Positions 1-8,909 of a stretch of 64,000 nucleotides of DNA are shown piece after piece (the first letter of the stretch is position 1; each line of letters begins with the position of its first letter). The position numbers were made by a program, and so were the translations under genes. Below the pieces are notes generated by a model. The model saw only the letters and a list, made by a program, of their open reading frames with translations, had not been told where the DNA came from and searched no databases. Source of the stretch: Streptomyces sp. CB02414 (GTDB lineage: Bacteria; Actinomycetota; Actinomycetes; Streptomycetales; Streptomycetaceae); the NCBI RefSeq assembly GCF_001905385.1, contig NZ_LIPF01000001.1, positions 672,765 to 736,764 on the forward strand, given 5' to 3'.

Positions 1-230
1 CCGGCCTGGGCGAGGTAGTCGCTGTAGGTCACGGTGAAGGCGGTGTTGTCCTCCGAAACGGCGACGGCCGCGGTGCCCTGCGGGCAGCCGGAGCCGTTCA
101 CCGTGGCGACCTTGATGACGATCTTGTCCGGCGGCGGGTCCTCGAACCCGCCGGAGGGCTGGTGCTGCGCGGGCAGCACGGAGGTGAGGAGCGCGGCGAT
201 CGTGCCGCTCAGGAGCAGGCCGGTGGCCAT
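1..230 (-). CDS. DUF4360-type secreted protein (3' end outside window)
   Basis: Only the first 76 codons are inside the window. The start is the ATG at 230, preceded on the minus strand by GGGAGA. Residues 1-20 form a hydrophobic Sec-type signal (MATGLLLSGTIAALLTSVLP). The following stretch, with PPPDKIVIKVATVNGSGCP then AVAVSEDNTAFTVTYSDYLA, is the pattern I know from small secreted Streptomyces proteins of the DUF4360 family, normally about 200 residues. The family function is unknown. The gene diverges from the GH35-like gene across a 206-bp region with two inverted repeats. The family call rests on recognition of this motif only. Confidence 0.75.
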   Translation of the reverse strand, partial: MATGLLLSGTIAALLTSVLPAQHQPSGGFEDPPPDKIVIKVATVNGSGCPQGTAAVAVSEDNTAFTVTYSDYLAQA

Positions 231-277
231 GGGTCTCCCATCCCGGTCGGTGGGGGGTGTAGTTGAATGCACTGCAC

Positions 278-317
278 ACATGTTGTGCACATGTCACTCA
301 CGATGCGCTCGCATCGT
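278..317. promoter_or_regulatory. Two operator-like inverted repeats in the divergent DUF4360/GH35 promoter region
   Basis: ACATGT and its mirror ACATGT flank TGTGC at 278-294. ACGATGCG and CGCATCGT flank a CT dinucleotide at 300-317 as a perfect 8-bp palindrome. Both lie between the divergent starts at 230 and 437, so they are candidate regulator binding sites. No regulator gene is adjacent, and the assignment is inference from symmetry and position. Confidence 0.4.
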
Positions 318-436
318 ATGTTCGTCCGCCGGACCCGGACAGGTCACACTTTGGCCATTTACCGCAGCACCGCTCCGGTTGTGCAGAATGGCCCGGCAGC
401 GAAGCAGCGGAAGTACGGCAAACAGGAGAGGCTCCC

Positions 437-3163
437 TTGGAGCTCAGCAGGCTCAGCAGACGAGCGTTCAGCACCCTCGCGGGCACCACCGTCCTCGGTC
501 TGGCGCTCGGCGGCAGCGTGAGCAGCCAGGCACTGCCCCGCTCCGGCGCCCGCGGCCCCGTGCCCACCGGCCCGCCGCCAGGCCCGCCCGCCGCCGACGG
601 GCAGCGCCACCACGTCGCCCTGGACCGCCACTCCCTGCTGGTCGACGGCCGGCGGCTGGCCCTGTGGTCCGGCGAGATGCATCCCTTCCGGCTGCCGAGC
701 CCGTCCCTGTGGCGGGACGTCCTGCAGAAAATGCACGCGTACGGCTACAACGCCGTCAGTGTCCGCGTCGCCTGGAACGCGCACTCCCCCGCCCCGGGCG
801 AGTACGACTTCACCGGCGTCCGCGACCTGGACCTGTTCCTGCGCACGGCCGCCGAGACCCGGATGTACGTCGTCCTGGACCCGGGCCCGTACATCGGCGC
901 GGACGTGGACGCCGGCGGTCTGCCCGGCTGGCTGACGGCCACCGGGGGCGAGGCCCGGACCACCGACCCCGCGTACCTGCGCCACGCCGACGAGTGGCTG
1001 GGCCGCGTCAACGCCGTCGCCGCCCGGCACCTGTACACCCGCGGCACCGGCACCGTCCTGCTCTACCGCCTCGACGCCCCGCAGCGCGCCCAGCTGTCCC
1101 ACCTGCACGAGAAGGTCCGCGCCGACGGGATCGACGTACCCCTGCTGCACGCCGACACCCCCGTCGTCCCGGGCGAGCCCGAGCGCACCGGGAACGCCGG
1201 CGAGGCACGGCAGGTCCACCTCGCGCAGCTCGCGCGGGGCACCGCGCTGCACCACGTGCGCACCGCGTTCGGCGGCACCTCCTGGGGCTGGCTGCCCGCG
1301 CCGTCCGCGCCCGGCCCGGCGTACGACCCCACCGCCGGGATCGACGAGGCGCGGCGGCCGACGGAGAAGACGGCCCCGCTCCACCAGCTCGGGCAGCTCC
1401 TGCGCCACGTGTCCGACTTCACCCGGCTGGAGGAGGCCGCCGAGGTCCGGGCCGCCGACGCCCGCCTGCGGGTGCGGCACCTCGCCAACCCGGACACCGG
1501 CACCCACGCCTACGTCGTGCGCAACGACTCCGCCGCCGACGTCACGTCGAGGCTGCCGATGGGCGGGGCCGACGTGGAGGTCACCGTCCCCGGCCGGGAC
1601 GCCAAGCTGTTCGCCACCGGGCTGCACCTGGGCGCGGGACGGAAACTGGCGTACGCCACCGTGCAGCCCATGCTCTCCATGAGCGTCGGGAAGCTGGACA
1701 TCGCCGCCTTCGTGGGCCGGGCCGGCGAGAAGGCGCACCTGGTGCTGGACTGCCCGCACGAGCCGTGGCCGACCCGGCTGGACGAGGAGGCCGCCTGGAC
1801 GTTCGTCCGCGGGAAGCTGCACGTCACCGTGGAGCTCAAGGAGGACCGGCTGACCCGGCTGCGGATCCGCAGCGGCAAGACCGACCGCACCATGATCCTG
1901 CTCCTCGCCGACGACGCCGCCTCCCTGAAGCTGTGGCCGTACGAGACCCCGTCGGGCCGGGTGCTGGTGTACGGCCCGGCGCTGCTGCGCGACGCCGCCC
2001 TGGACGGGGACACGATCCGGCTGACCGGTGACACCGTCGAGGAGTGCGGCCTGGAGGTGTGGGCGCCGCCGGGCATCACGGACGTGTCCTGGAACGGCGG
2101 CCGGGTCCGTACGCGGCTCGGCCGGGCCCACAGCCTGTACGCCACCCGGGCCCTGCCCGCCGTGCCGGAGCTGGTCCTGCCCGCGCTGGACGGCTGGCGG
2201 CGCCGCGACGAGAACCCGGAGTCCCGGCCCGGCTACGACGACTCGGGGTGGACGGCCGCCGACCGGAAGACGTCGTTCAGCACGACCCCCGTGCCCGAGG
2301 GGCAGCCCGTGCTCTTCGCCGACGACTACGGCTTCCACTACGGCGACGTCTGGTACCGGGGCCGGCTCACCGGCGTCGCGGGCCTGGAAGCGGTGTCGCT
2401 GTCCTACAGCACGGGCGCGCGGGGGCTGCTGATGGCCTGGCTGGACGGGGAGCCGCTGGGCACGCACCGCGTGGAGGGGGACGGCCGGCAGGGCACGTGG
2501 ACCGCGACGGCGCGGTTCCGGCTGCCGGACGGGCTGCGGGCCGCGCTGCGGGAGCGGCCCGGCGCGGGTGGCCCGCCCGTGCTGTCGGTCCTGGTCCGGC
2601 GCACCCAGCACCCGCAGGACTACTACAAGGCGGCCCGCGGGCTGACCTCGGCCGCCTTCGAGGGGGCCTCGCCGAGGGTGCGCTGGCGGATCATGGGGGC
2701 CGCCCCGGCCGACCCGGTGCGCGGGCCGCTCAACAACGGCGGCCTGTACGGGGAGCGGCACGGCTGGCACCTGCCGGGGTACGACGGCGGCTGGGAGCCC
2801 GTCTCCTCCCCCGGCGACGGCGACCGGCGCCAGGGCGTGACCTGGTACCGGACCACCTTCCGGCTGGACGTCCCGCCGGACGTGGACGCCTCCGTCGGGC
2901 TGGTCCTCGACGGGCCGGGCCGCGGCCAGCTCTTCCTGAACGGCTGGAACATGGGCGAGTACGCGGGTGACGTGACGGGCGCACCGCACACCTTCGTCCT
3001 GCCCAACGGCATCCTGCGCACCCGCGCCGCCGCCAACACCCTGGCCCTCGCGGTGCTGTCCGACGGCGCGCCGGGGCCGGGGACGGTGCGGCTGGAACTG
3101 CTGGGCGGCGCGGCCGGAGGGGTCCCGGTGGACCCGGTCGCCTCCCCCGGCCGGCGCCGCTGA
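437..3163 (+). CDS. GH35-like (beta-galactosidase family) Tat-exported protein lacking catalytic glutamates
   Basis: The reading frame extends further upstream, but the TTG at 437 is the likely start. AGGAGAG precedes it at the right spacing, and the product then begins with a Tat signal (LSRRAFSTLAGTTVLGLALG). That gives 908 residues. The N-terminal half follows the GH35 barrel: LWSGEMHPFRLPSPSLW, the PGPYIGADVDAGGLPGWL strand, and later FGGTSWGW and IDEARRPTEK. The strand that normally carries the acid/base in IENEY reads YRLDAPQ here (residues 210-216). The region that should hold the second glutamate (AEFGGGWFDPWG-like) is missing. The C-terminal half resembles the jelly-roll domains of the family. 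It converges on the arabinan operon with an 11-bp gap. It may be a non-catalytic carbohydrate-binding relative of GH35 enzymes. Confidence 0.8.
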   Translation: MELSRLSRRAFSTLAGTTVLGLALGGSVSSQALPRSGARGPVPTGPPPGPPAADGQRHHVALDRHSLLVDGRRLALWSGEMHPFRLPSPSLWRDVLQKMHAYGYNAVSVRVAWNAHSPAPGEYDFTGVRDLDLFLRTAAETRMYVVLDPGPYIGADVDAGGLPGWLTATGGEARTTDPAYLRHADEWLGRVNAVAARHLYTRGTGTVLLYRLDAPQRAQLSHLHEKVRADGIDVPLLHADTPVVPGEPERTGNAGEARQVHLAQLARGTALHHVRTAFGGTSWGWLPAPSAPGPAYDPTAGIDEARRPTEKTAPLHQLGQLLRHVSDFTRLEEAAEVRAADARLRVRHLANPDTGTHAYVVRNDSAADVTSRLPMGGADVEVTVPGRDAKLFATGLHLGAGRKLAYATVQPMLSMSVGKLDIAAFVGRAGEKAHLVLDCPHEPWPTRLDEEAAWTFVRGKLHVTVELKEDRLTRLRIRSGKTDRTMILLLADDAASLKLWPYETPSGRVLVYGPALLRDAALDGDTIRLTGDTVEECGLEVWAPPGITDVSWNGGRVRTRLGRAHSLYATRALPAVPELVLPALDGWRRRDENPESRPGYDDSGWTAADRKTSFSTTPVPEGQPVLFADDYGFHYGDVWYRGRLTGVAGLEAVSLSYSTGARGLLMAWLDGEPLGTHRVEGDGRQGTWTATARFRLPDGLRAALRERPGAGGPPVLSVLVRRTQHPQDYYKAARGLTSAAFEGASPRVRWRIMGAAPADPVRGPLNNGGLYGERHGWHLPGYDGGWEPVSSPGDGDRRQGVTWYRTTFRLDVPPDVDASVGLVLDGPGRGQLFLNGWNMGEYAGDVTGAPHTFVLPNGILRTRAAANTLALAVLSDGAPGPGTVRLELLGGAAGGVPVDPVASPGRRR

Positions 3164-3174
3164 CCCGGGCGCCC

Positions 3175-4680
3175 TCAGCGCAGCCGGATCACGTTCCAGG
3201 ACAGCGGCTCCAGGACGGTGCTCAGCCTGCCGTCGCCCAGCGCCGTGCCGTCCACCGCGTGCGGGACGACCCGCTCGGGCTCGGCGAGGGTGTTGCGGGC
3301 GTCGGGGTCGGCGTCCGCGAGGGCGCTGTGCTCGACGACCTCGGTGAGGCCGAGGCCGCCGAGGGCGACGTCCAGCGGCAGCGGCTCGGTGCGCGAGCGG
3401 TTGACGGCGAAGACGGTGACCGAGCCGTCGCCGGCGCGCACGGCGGTGGCGTGCAGCAGGTCGGCCTCGCCGTACCTCTTCGTCTCGTACGTCGGTGAGT
3501 CCACCCGGACGTCGAGGACCTCGCCGCGGCCGTACTTCGAGGCCTGGGCGAAGGGGAAGAAGGTCGTCTGGCGCCAGGCGGGGCCGCCCGGCTCGGTCAT
3601 GATCGGGGCGATGACGTTGACGAGCTGGGCGAGACAGGCGACGGTGACGCGGTCGGCGTGCCGGAGCAGGGCGATGAGGAGCGAGCCGAAGACGACCGCG
3701 TCGGTGACGCTGTAGTTGTCCTCCAGCAGGCGGGGGGCCTCGGGCCAGTCGAGGGCGCTCACCTCCGCCTGCGTCTTGGCCATGTACCAGACGTTCCACT
3801 CGTCGAAGGAGAGGTTGATCTTCTTCTTGGACTTGAGGCGGGCGCCCACGTGGTCGCAGGTGGCGACGACGTTCTCGATGAACGACTCCATGTCCACGGC
3901 GGAGGCGAGGAAGGAGTCGACGTCGCCGTCGTGCGGCTCGTAGTAGGCGTGCAGGGAGATGTGGTCGACCAGGTCGTAGGTCTCCTGGAGGACGGTCGCC
4001 TCCCACGCGGCGAAGGTCTCCATGGACTGGCCGGAGGAGCCGCAGGCGACCAGTTCGAGGTCCGGGTCGATCTGGCGCATGGCGCGGGCGGTCTCGGCGG
4101 CGACGCGGCCGTACTCCTCGGCGGTCTTGTGGCCGGTCTGCCAGGGGCCGTCCATCTCGTTGCCGAGGCACCAGAGCCTGATGCCGAAGGGGTCCTTGTC
4201 GCCGTGCTCGGCGCGCAGGTCGGAGAGGGCGGTGCCGGAGGGGTGGTTGGCGTACTCCTGGAGTTCGAGGGCCTCGGCGACGCCGCGGGTGCCGAGGTTG
4301 ACCGCCATCATCGGCTCGGCCTGGGGGCCGATCTTCTTGAGGAAGGCGATGTACTCGGACAGGCCGAAGCGGTTGGACTCCGTGGTGCGCCAGGCCAGGT
4401 CGAGGCGGCGGGGGCGGTCCTCGGCCGGGCCGACCGAGTCCTCCCACTTGTAGCCGGAGACGAAGTTGCCGCCGGGGTAGCGGATGGCGGTCACGCCGAG
4501 TTCGCGGACCAGCTCCAGCACGTCGGTCCGTATGCCGTCGGCGTCGGCGGCGGGGTGGCCGGGTTCGAAGACGCCGGTGTAGACGCAGCGGCCGAGGTGT
4601 TCGACGAAGGAGCCGAAGAGGCGGGGGTTGACTTCGCCGACGGTGAAGGCGGGGTCGAGGGTGAAGCGGGCGGTTCGCAT
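3175..4680 (-). CDS. abfA: Intracellular alpha-L-arabinofuranosidase, GH51
   Basis: A 501-residue protein, the usual length for bacterial GH51 enzymes, which release terminal L-arabinofuranose from arabinan and arabinoxylan oligosaccharides by a retaining mechanism. The acid/base glutamate is in GNEMDG (E175) and the nucleophile in FDEWNVW (E294). RYPGGNFVSGYKWED (about 67-81) is also typical of the family. There is no signal peptide, so it should act in the cytoplasm on imported oligosaccharides. It is the last gene of the minus-strand operon, 49 bp downstream of the arabinanase, with a GAAAGG-type RBS before its ATG. The gene symbol is by family analogy. Confidence 0.93.
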   Translation of the reverse strand: MRTARFTLDPAFTVGEVNPRLFGSFVEHLGRCVYTGVFEPGHPAADADGIRTDVLELVRELGVTAIRYPGGNFVSGYKWEDSVGPAEDRPRRLDLAWRTTESNRFGLSEYIAFLKKIGPQAEPMMAVNLGTRGVAEALELQEYANHPSGTALSDLRAEHGDKDPFGIRLWCLGNEMDGPWQTGHKTAEEYGRVAAETARAMRQIDPDLELVACGSSGQSMETFAAWEATVLQETYDLVDHISLHAYYEPHDGDVDSFLASAVDMESFIENVVATCDHVGARLKSKKKINLSFDEWNVWYMAKTQAEVSALDWPEAPRLLEDNYSVTDAVVFGSLLIALLRHADRVTVACLAQLVNVIAPIMTEPGGPAWRQTTFFPFAQASKYGRGEVLDVRVDSPTYETKRYGEADLLHATAVRAGDGSVTVFAVNRSRTEPLPLDVALGGLGLTEVVEHSALADADPDARNTLAEPERVVPHAVDGTALGDGRLSTVLEPLSWNVIRLR

Positions 4681-4729
4681 CGCTGCCTTTCGGAGTTTCG
4701 GTTTCGTCTGCGGGGAGCTGGGCGTGGGG

Positions 4730-5704
4730 TCAGCGGCCGACGGCCGGCCAGCCGTCCTTCGTCCAGGTCAGGGCGTTCAGGCCGAGCTTGGGCGTGCCCT
4801 CGTCCTGCGCGTCGTAGTAGTGGTACGCCAGCCAGTCGCGGCCCCGGTCGCGGAAGACCGACTGGCCGCCGGTGCCGATGTAGCGGCCGTGGCCTTCCAG
4901 GAGCAGGTCGCCGCCGCCCTCCAGCAGCGGCTTGCCCGTGCTGTCGACGTAGTGGCCCGTGATCGATGCCGACCTGCCGACCTTGATCTTGTACGTGCTG
5001 TTCACGCCGGAGCAGCAGGCGTCATGGGAGGCGAAGAGGTAGTAGTACCGGCCGTGCTTGACGATCTCCGGGCCCTCGACCGCGTACGGCTCGTCCGGCC
5101 GGGTCGCCAGGTGGTGCACCTGCGCACCGGGAACGGCCTTGCCCGTCTCCGGGTCCAGCTCGACCATGCGGATGCCGGACCAGTAGGAGCCGAAGGACAT
5201 CCACAGCCTGCCGTCGGCGCGGACGACCGCCGGGTCGATGGCGTTCCAGGTGTCCGTGGTCTCGGAGGAGAAGACCTTGCCGTGGTCGGTCCAGGTGCCG
5301 GGCAGGCCCGTGGTGGAGGTGGCGACGCCGATCGCGGAGTGGTTGGTGCCCCAGGAGGAGACCGCGTAGTACAGCCAGTAGCGGCCGGCGCGGTAGGAGA
5401 GGTCGGGGGCCCACGGGTCGCCGGTGTCGTTGTACTCGTACCACCAGGCCGGGGGCTCGGCGAAGGCGTTGCCCGCGTCGTCCCAGTGCGTGCCGTCGTC
5501 GGAGAGGCGGGCGCCGATGACGCCGCCGGTGGAGTAGGCGACGTAGCCGCCGGACTTCAGGCGCAGGACGGTGGGGTCGTGGATGATCTCCTGGCCCGTG
5601 ATGGGGCGCGGGTCGGGGTAGCTCTGCGCCGCCTGGGCCGTGTGGGGCAGCAGGGCCATCAGGGCCGCGGTCGCCGCCGCGGTGAGGATTCCGCGTACGG
5701 TCAC
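4730..5704 (-). CDS. Secreted endo-1,5-alpha-L-arabinanase, GH43
   Basis: The start is the GTG at 5704, which overlaps the stop of the upstream permease gene (GTGA). The product is 324 residues and begins with a Sec signal (MTVRGILTAAATAALMALLPHTAQA). It has the three acidic residues of the GH43 five-bladed propeller: Asp in IHDPTVLRL, Asp in WNAIDPAVVRADG and Glu in YAVEGPEIVKHG. MSFGSYWSGI and FASHDACCSG are typical of endo-arabinanases, which cut the alpha-1,5 backbone outside the cell. Translational coupling to the sugar permeases supports export of the enzyme and import of its products. Most GH43 arabinanases are about 310-350 residues. Confidence 0.92.
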   Translation of the reverse strand: MTVRGILTAAATAALMALLPHTAQAAQSYPDPRPITGQEIIHDPTVLRLKSGGYVAYSTGGVIGARLSDDGTHWDDAGNAFAEPPAWWYEYNDTGDPWAPDLSYRAGRYWLYYAVSSWGTNHSAIGVATSTTGLPGTWTDHGKVFSSETTDTWNAIDPAVVRADGRLWMSFGSYWSGIRMVELDPETGKAVPGAQVHHLATRPDEPYAVEGPEIVKHGRYYYLFASHDACCSGVNSTYKIKVGRSASITGHYVDSTGKPLLEGGGDLLLEGHGRYIGTGGQSVFRDRGRDWLAYHYYDAQDEGTPKLGLNALTWTKDGWPAVGR

Positions 5705-6564
5705 TGTCCCGCCAATCCCGTGTGGGCGACGCCCGCCACGATCTGCCGCTGGAAGAAGACGAAGACGACGATCAGGGGCAGGCCGGCCATGAGGCCGCCG
5801 GCCATGAGCTGGGCCCACTGGATGCCGTAGGAGTTCATGACGGTCGCGATGCCGTTCGGCATGGTCATCAGGTCGGGGTTGTTGGTGACCATGTAGGGCC
5901 ACAGGAAGTTGTTCCAGGAGCTGATGAAGGTGAAGATGCCGACCGCCGCGAGCGAGGGGCGGGAGAGCGGCACGATGATGGTGAAGAAGACCCGCCAGCG
6001 GCCGGCGCCGTCGATGAAGGCGGCCTCCTCCAGTTCGCGCGGGATGCCCTGGAAGAACTTGTAGAGGATGTAGACCATCGCGGCCGGCGCGCACTGCGGC
6101 AGGATCATGCCCCAGTAGGTGTCGACCATCCCCATCTGCTGGACGGTGGTGAACAGGGGCACGCCGAGCACGGCCGGGGAGATCATGAGGCCCGCCATCA
6201 CCAGGGCCATCAGGGCGCCCTTGCCGCGGAACTCGGTGCGGGCGAAGCCGTAGCCGGCCAGCGCGCTCACCAGCAGGACCACCGTGGTGACGCAGACCGA
6301 CACGACGAGGGAGTTGACGAACCAGTTGGTGATGTTGCCGGTCTCGAAGAGGGCCGTCCAGGCCTGGCCGGTCCAGTCCTCGGGCAGCCAGTGCGTGGGT
6401 ACCTCGACGGCCTCGGTCTCCGACTTGAGGGAGGTGAACAGGGCCCAGGCGAGGGGGGCGAGGAAGACCGCGGAGACGGCGGTGCCGAGCAGCGTGAGCA
6501 CGATCTGGCCGGGGGTCCAGGCCCGGCGGGGCCGGGTGCGGGCCGATGGTGCGGCGGTGGTCAT
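5701..6564 (-). CDS. Carbohydrate ABC transporter permease (MalG-type)
   Basis: A 287-residue membrane protein with six predicted transmembrane segments. The first is near residues 20-45 and the last near 255-275. The cytoplasmic EAA loop is clear (EEAAFIDGAGRWRVFFTIIV, about 178-197) and is where the ATPase docks. It overlaps the upstream permease by ATGA and the downstream arabinanase by GTGA, so all three are likely co-translated. No ATPase gene is present. In Streptomyces the shared ATPase MsiK usually energises such CUT1 importers, and I infer the same here. Arabino-oligosaccharides are the probable substrate from the neighbours. Confidence 0.92.
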   Translation of the reverse strand: MTTAAPSARTRPRRAWTPGQIVLTLLGTAVSAVFLAPLAWALFTSLKSETEAVEVPTHWLPEDWTGQAWTALFETGNITNWFVNSLVVSVCVTTVVLLVSALAGYGFARTEFRGKGALMALVMAGLMISPAVLGVPLFTTVQQMGMVDTYWGMILPQCAPAAMVYILYKFFQGIPRELEEAAFIDGAGRWRVFFTIIVPLSRPSLAAVGIFTFISSWNNFLWPYMVTNNPDLMTMPNGIATVMNSYGIQWAQLMAGGLMAGLPLIVVFVFFQRQIVAGVAHTGLAGQ

Positions 6565-7502
6565 CGGCCGCCCTCCTCACGGTTGCGCAGCAGCCACATC
6601 CGGGCGAGGGCGACGGCCGCGATGAGCACGAAGAAGATGATGGAGATCGCGGAGGCGTAGCCCACGCGGTAGCTGGTGAAGCCCTGTTCGAGGGTGTACT
6701 GCACGAAGGTGCGGGTCGATTCCTCCGGTCCCGGCCCGAAGTCCTGCATGACGACGGCCTGGTCGAAGACCTGGAGCGAGGCGAGGATCTGGAGCGCGAC
6801 GACGAGGCCGGTGATGTTGCGCAGCATCGGCAGCGTGATGTGGAGCGTGCGGTGCCAGGCGTTCGCGCCGTCCAGCTTGGCGGCCTCGTAGAGGTGGGCG
6901 GGGATACCCTGGAGGGCGGCGAGGTAGAGCAGGAAGCTGAAGCCGACCGTCCACCACAGGGTGGCGATGACGACGGCGAGCAGCGCGTAGGACTTGTCGG
7001 TCAGCCAGGGCGTCTCCAGACCGAAGACGTGGTTGATCATTCCCGTGCCGGGGTTGAACAGCCACTGCCACAGGTTGGCGGCGACGGTGGACGGCAGCAG
7101 GAAGGGCAGGAAGAAGCACAGCCGCCACAGCCACTTGCCACGCTCGATGTGGTGGGCGAGCATCGCCAGCAGGAAGGCGAGGACCGTGATACAGGGCACG
7201 ACGAGCAGCGTGAAGTAGGCGCTGTGGCCGAACGCGTCCCACATCAGGGGGTCCTGGAGGGCCTCGCGGTAGTTGTCGAGGCCGATGAAGCTCGCGCCGT
7301 CGCCGGAGATGTTGGCGTCGGTGAAGCTGAGGTACAGGCCGCGCAGCAGCGGCCAGATCACGAAGAGCGCGAACAGGGTGAGGAACGGGGCGACGAACCA
7401 GCCGCCGTGCTGGAAGCCCTGCCTGCGGCGGACGGTGGCGCCGGCCGCGGCGGTCCTCGCGCGCGCGGGGCGGACCATCGTCTCGGCGCTGGTGGTGGTC
7501 AT
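6561..7502 (-). CDS. Carbohydrate ABC transporter permease (MalF-type)
   Basis: The ATG at 7502 (MTTTSAETMVRPARAR) is chosen because the longer open frame runs back through the upstream gene. The product is 313 residues with about six membrane spans, starting with FVAPFLTLFALFVIWPLLRGLYL. The EAA loop is LYEAAKLDGANAWHRTLHIT (about 207-226). The start lies just after the stop of the solute-binding protein gene. The end overlaps the next permease by ATGA. It is the membrane partner of the MalG-type permease in a CUT1 sugar importer. Confidence 0.92.
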   Translation of the reverse strand: MTTTSAETMVRPARARTAAAGATVRRRQGFQHGGWFVAPFLTLFALFVIWPLLRGLYLSFTDANISGDGASFIGLDNYREALQDPLMWDAFGHSAYFTLLVVPCITVLAFLLAMLAHHIERGKWLWRLCFFLPFLLPSTVAANLWQWLFNPGTGMINHVFGLETPWLTDKSYALLAVVIATLWWTVGFSFLLYLAALQGIPAHLYEAAKLDGANAWHRTLHITLPMLRNITGLVVALQILASLQVFDQAVVMQDFGPGPEESTRTFVQYTLEQGFTSYRVGYASAISIIFFVLIAAVALARMWLLRNREEGGR

Positions 7503-7504
7503 GC

Positions 7505-8875
7505 TCAGGCACCTCCCTGCGCGGCGGTCCGGCCGTCCATGGGGTTCTTCATGGCGAGCAGTTCGGTCAGCGCGCCCTTCATCCGGCGGGCGGCGGCCTC
7601 GGGCTTGGTGGAGCCCATCGTGGAGGAGACGACGATCGGACCGACGCGCTGGGCGAGGATGCCGGTGGAGCCGGCGAACCACACCTTCGGTTCGGTGGCC
7701 TGGTGGTCCATGGCGTCGGCGTACTCGTTCTGCGGCTGGAGCTCCCGGTACGCGGCGGTGGACAGGGTGGGGGTGTAGGCGGGGATGTGGCCGCCGGCCG
7801 CCCACTGCCGGGCGTGCTTGACGACGTAGGCGGCGAGCCGGTGCGCGGCCTCGTTGGTGGCGCCGCCGCGGTCCGCCTGGTGCGGGAGTACGAAGGAGTG
7901 CGACTCGGCGTGGGTGGCCCGCTCGCCGAAGACGGGCGGCAGCGGGGTGGCGCCGTAGTCGAGCTCCGCCCCCGAGAAGACCGGCACCGACCAGTTGCCC
8001 TCCCAGGCGAAGGGGGCGCCGTTGACGAACTGTTCGGCGCCCGCGCCGCCGCCGAAGCCCGGGTCGGCGTACCCGTCGGCGATGTGCCGGCGCAGGAACT
8101 CCAGTACCCGGACGGCCTTGTCGGTGTCGAAGGTGACGTCGGTCTTCGCGTCGTCGAACCAGGTGCCGCCGAGCTGGGTGTAGAAGGCGACGAAGAACCA
8201 CCACTGGAAGTTCTGGTCGTTGTGCCAGAAGCCCATGGTCTGCAGGCCCTTCGCGGTGGCCTTCTTGGCTTCCTTCAGCACGTCGAACCACTCGTCGACG
8301 GAGGTGACCGGGACCATCCGGCCGTCGTCGCCGAGCAGGCCCGCCTTCCTCAGCACGTCCTTGCGGTAGAAGCAGAGCTGGACGTGGATGTCGAGGGGGA
8401 GGGCGTAGAGCTTGCCGTCGATGACGGCGCGCCGCCACAGCTCGGGGTTGAAGTCGGCTTCCTTCACGCCGTACTTGGCGAGCAGGCCGGTGTCCCAGGG
8501 GTCCAGGAGGCGGCCGGGCGAGAAGCCGGTGACGCGGCCCAGGTGCATCACGCCGAGGTCCGGTGCGCGGTTGCCGGCGGCCGCCATGGCGAGCTTGGTG
8601 TAGAAGGGGCTGCCCCACTGGAGGGTCGAGTCCTTCACGTCGATGCCGGGGTTGTCCTTCCGGAAGGCGTCCAGCATCGCGATCATGTTGTATCCGTCGC
8701 CGCCGCTGAAGAGGTTCCAGTAGCGCACCCGGGTGTCCGCGTCGGAGGCCAGGGCGTCGGCGCCCGTGCCGAGGGCCGCGAAGCCGAAGCTTCCCGCGAC
8801 CGTCAGGCCACCCGCCGCGGCCAGAAAGTGCCTGCGATTCAGGTCAGGTCGTCCCATGCCCTGCCCATCTGTCAT
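7505..8875 (-). CDS. Extracellular sugar-binding protein of the ABC importer
   Basis: A 456-residue family 1 solute-binding protein and the first gene of the arabinan operon. The N-terminus carries a twin-arginine motif (LNRRHFLAAAGG) and a hydrophobic segment, so it may be Tat-exported. The mature part has the family pattern RVRYWNLFSGGDG, AMLDAFRKDNPGIDVK and FTGVMHLGRVTG-like segments. Neither the ATG at 8875 nor the in-frame ATG at 8857 has a good Shine-Dalgarno sequence, so the start is uncertain by six codons. Two identical 13-bp repeats sit directly upstream and probably control the operon. The ligand is inferred to be arabino-oligosaccharides. Confidence 0.9.
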   Translation of the reverse strand: MTDGQGMGRPDLNRRHFLAAAGGLTVAGSFGFAALGTGADALASDADTRVRYWNLFSGGDGYNMIAMLDAFRKDNPGIDVKDSTLQWGSPFYTKLAMAAAGNRAPDLGVMHLGRVTGFSPGRLLDPWDTGLLAKYGVKEADFNPELWRRAVIDGKLYALPLDIHVQLCFYRKDVLRKAGLLGDDGRMVPVTSVDEWFDVLKEAKKATAKGLQTMGFWHNDQNFQWWFFVAFYTQLGGTWFDDAKTDVTFDTDKAVRVLEFLRRHIADGYADPGFGGGAGAEQFVNGAPFAWEGNWSVPVFSGAELDYGATPLPPVFGERATHAESHSFVLPHQADRGGATNEAAHRLAAYVVKHARQWAAGGHIPAYTPTLSTAAYRELQPQNEYADAMDHQATEPKVWFAGSTGILAQRVGPIVVSSTMGSTKPEAAARRMKGALTELLAMKNPMDGRTAAQGGA

Positions 8876-8880
8876 GAAGC

Positions 8881-8909
8881 TGTTCGATATTTCGGCTGTT
8901 CGATATTTC
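8881..8909. promoter_or_regulatory. Tandem 13-bp operator candidates of the arabinan operon
   Basis: TGTTCGATATTTC occurs at 8881-8893 and again at 8897-8909, start-to-start 16 bp, just upstream of the solute-binding protein gene. A near-identical TGTTCGAGATTTC lies upstream of the IclR-family gene at 14555-14567 in the same relative orientation. I infer that these are binding sites of that IclR regulator. Confidence 0.6.

Noticed and set aside
359..4447. 1362-codon minus-strand frame antisense to the GH35-like gene
   Set aside because: It runs through two genes in a shadow frame, with Arg/Pro-rich composition typical of high-GC non-coding frames, and lacks any recognisable domain.
3658..4962. 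Val/Gly-rich plus-strand frame opposite the arabinofuranosidase gene
   Set aside because: It is a shadow of a clear GH51 enzyme on the minus strand; such Gly/Val-rich frames recur opposite every real minus-strand gene in the window.
4730..6580. 616-codon frame fusing the arabinanase to an upstream region
   Set aside because: The first 290 codons are a shadow of the MalG-type permease. The GTG at 5704 with a signal peptide is the real start.
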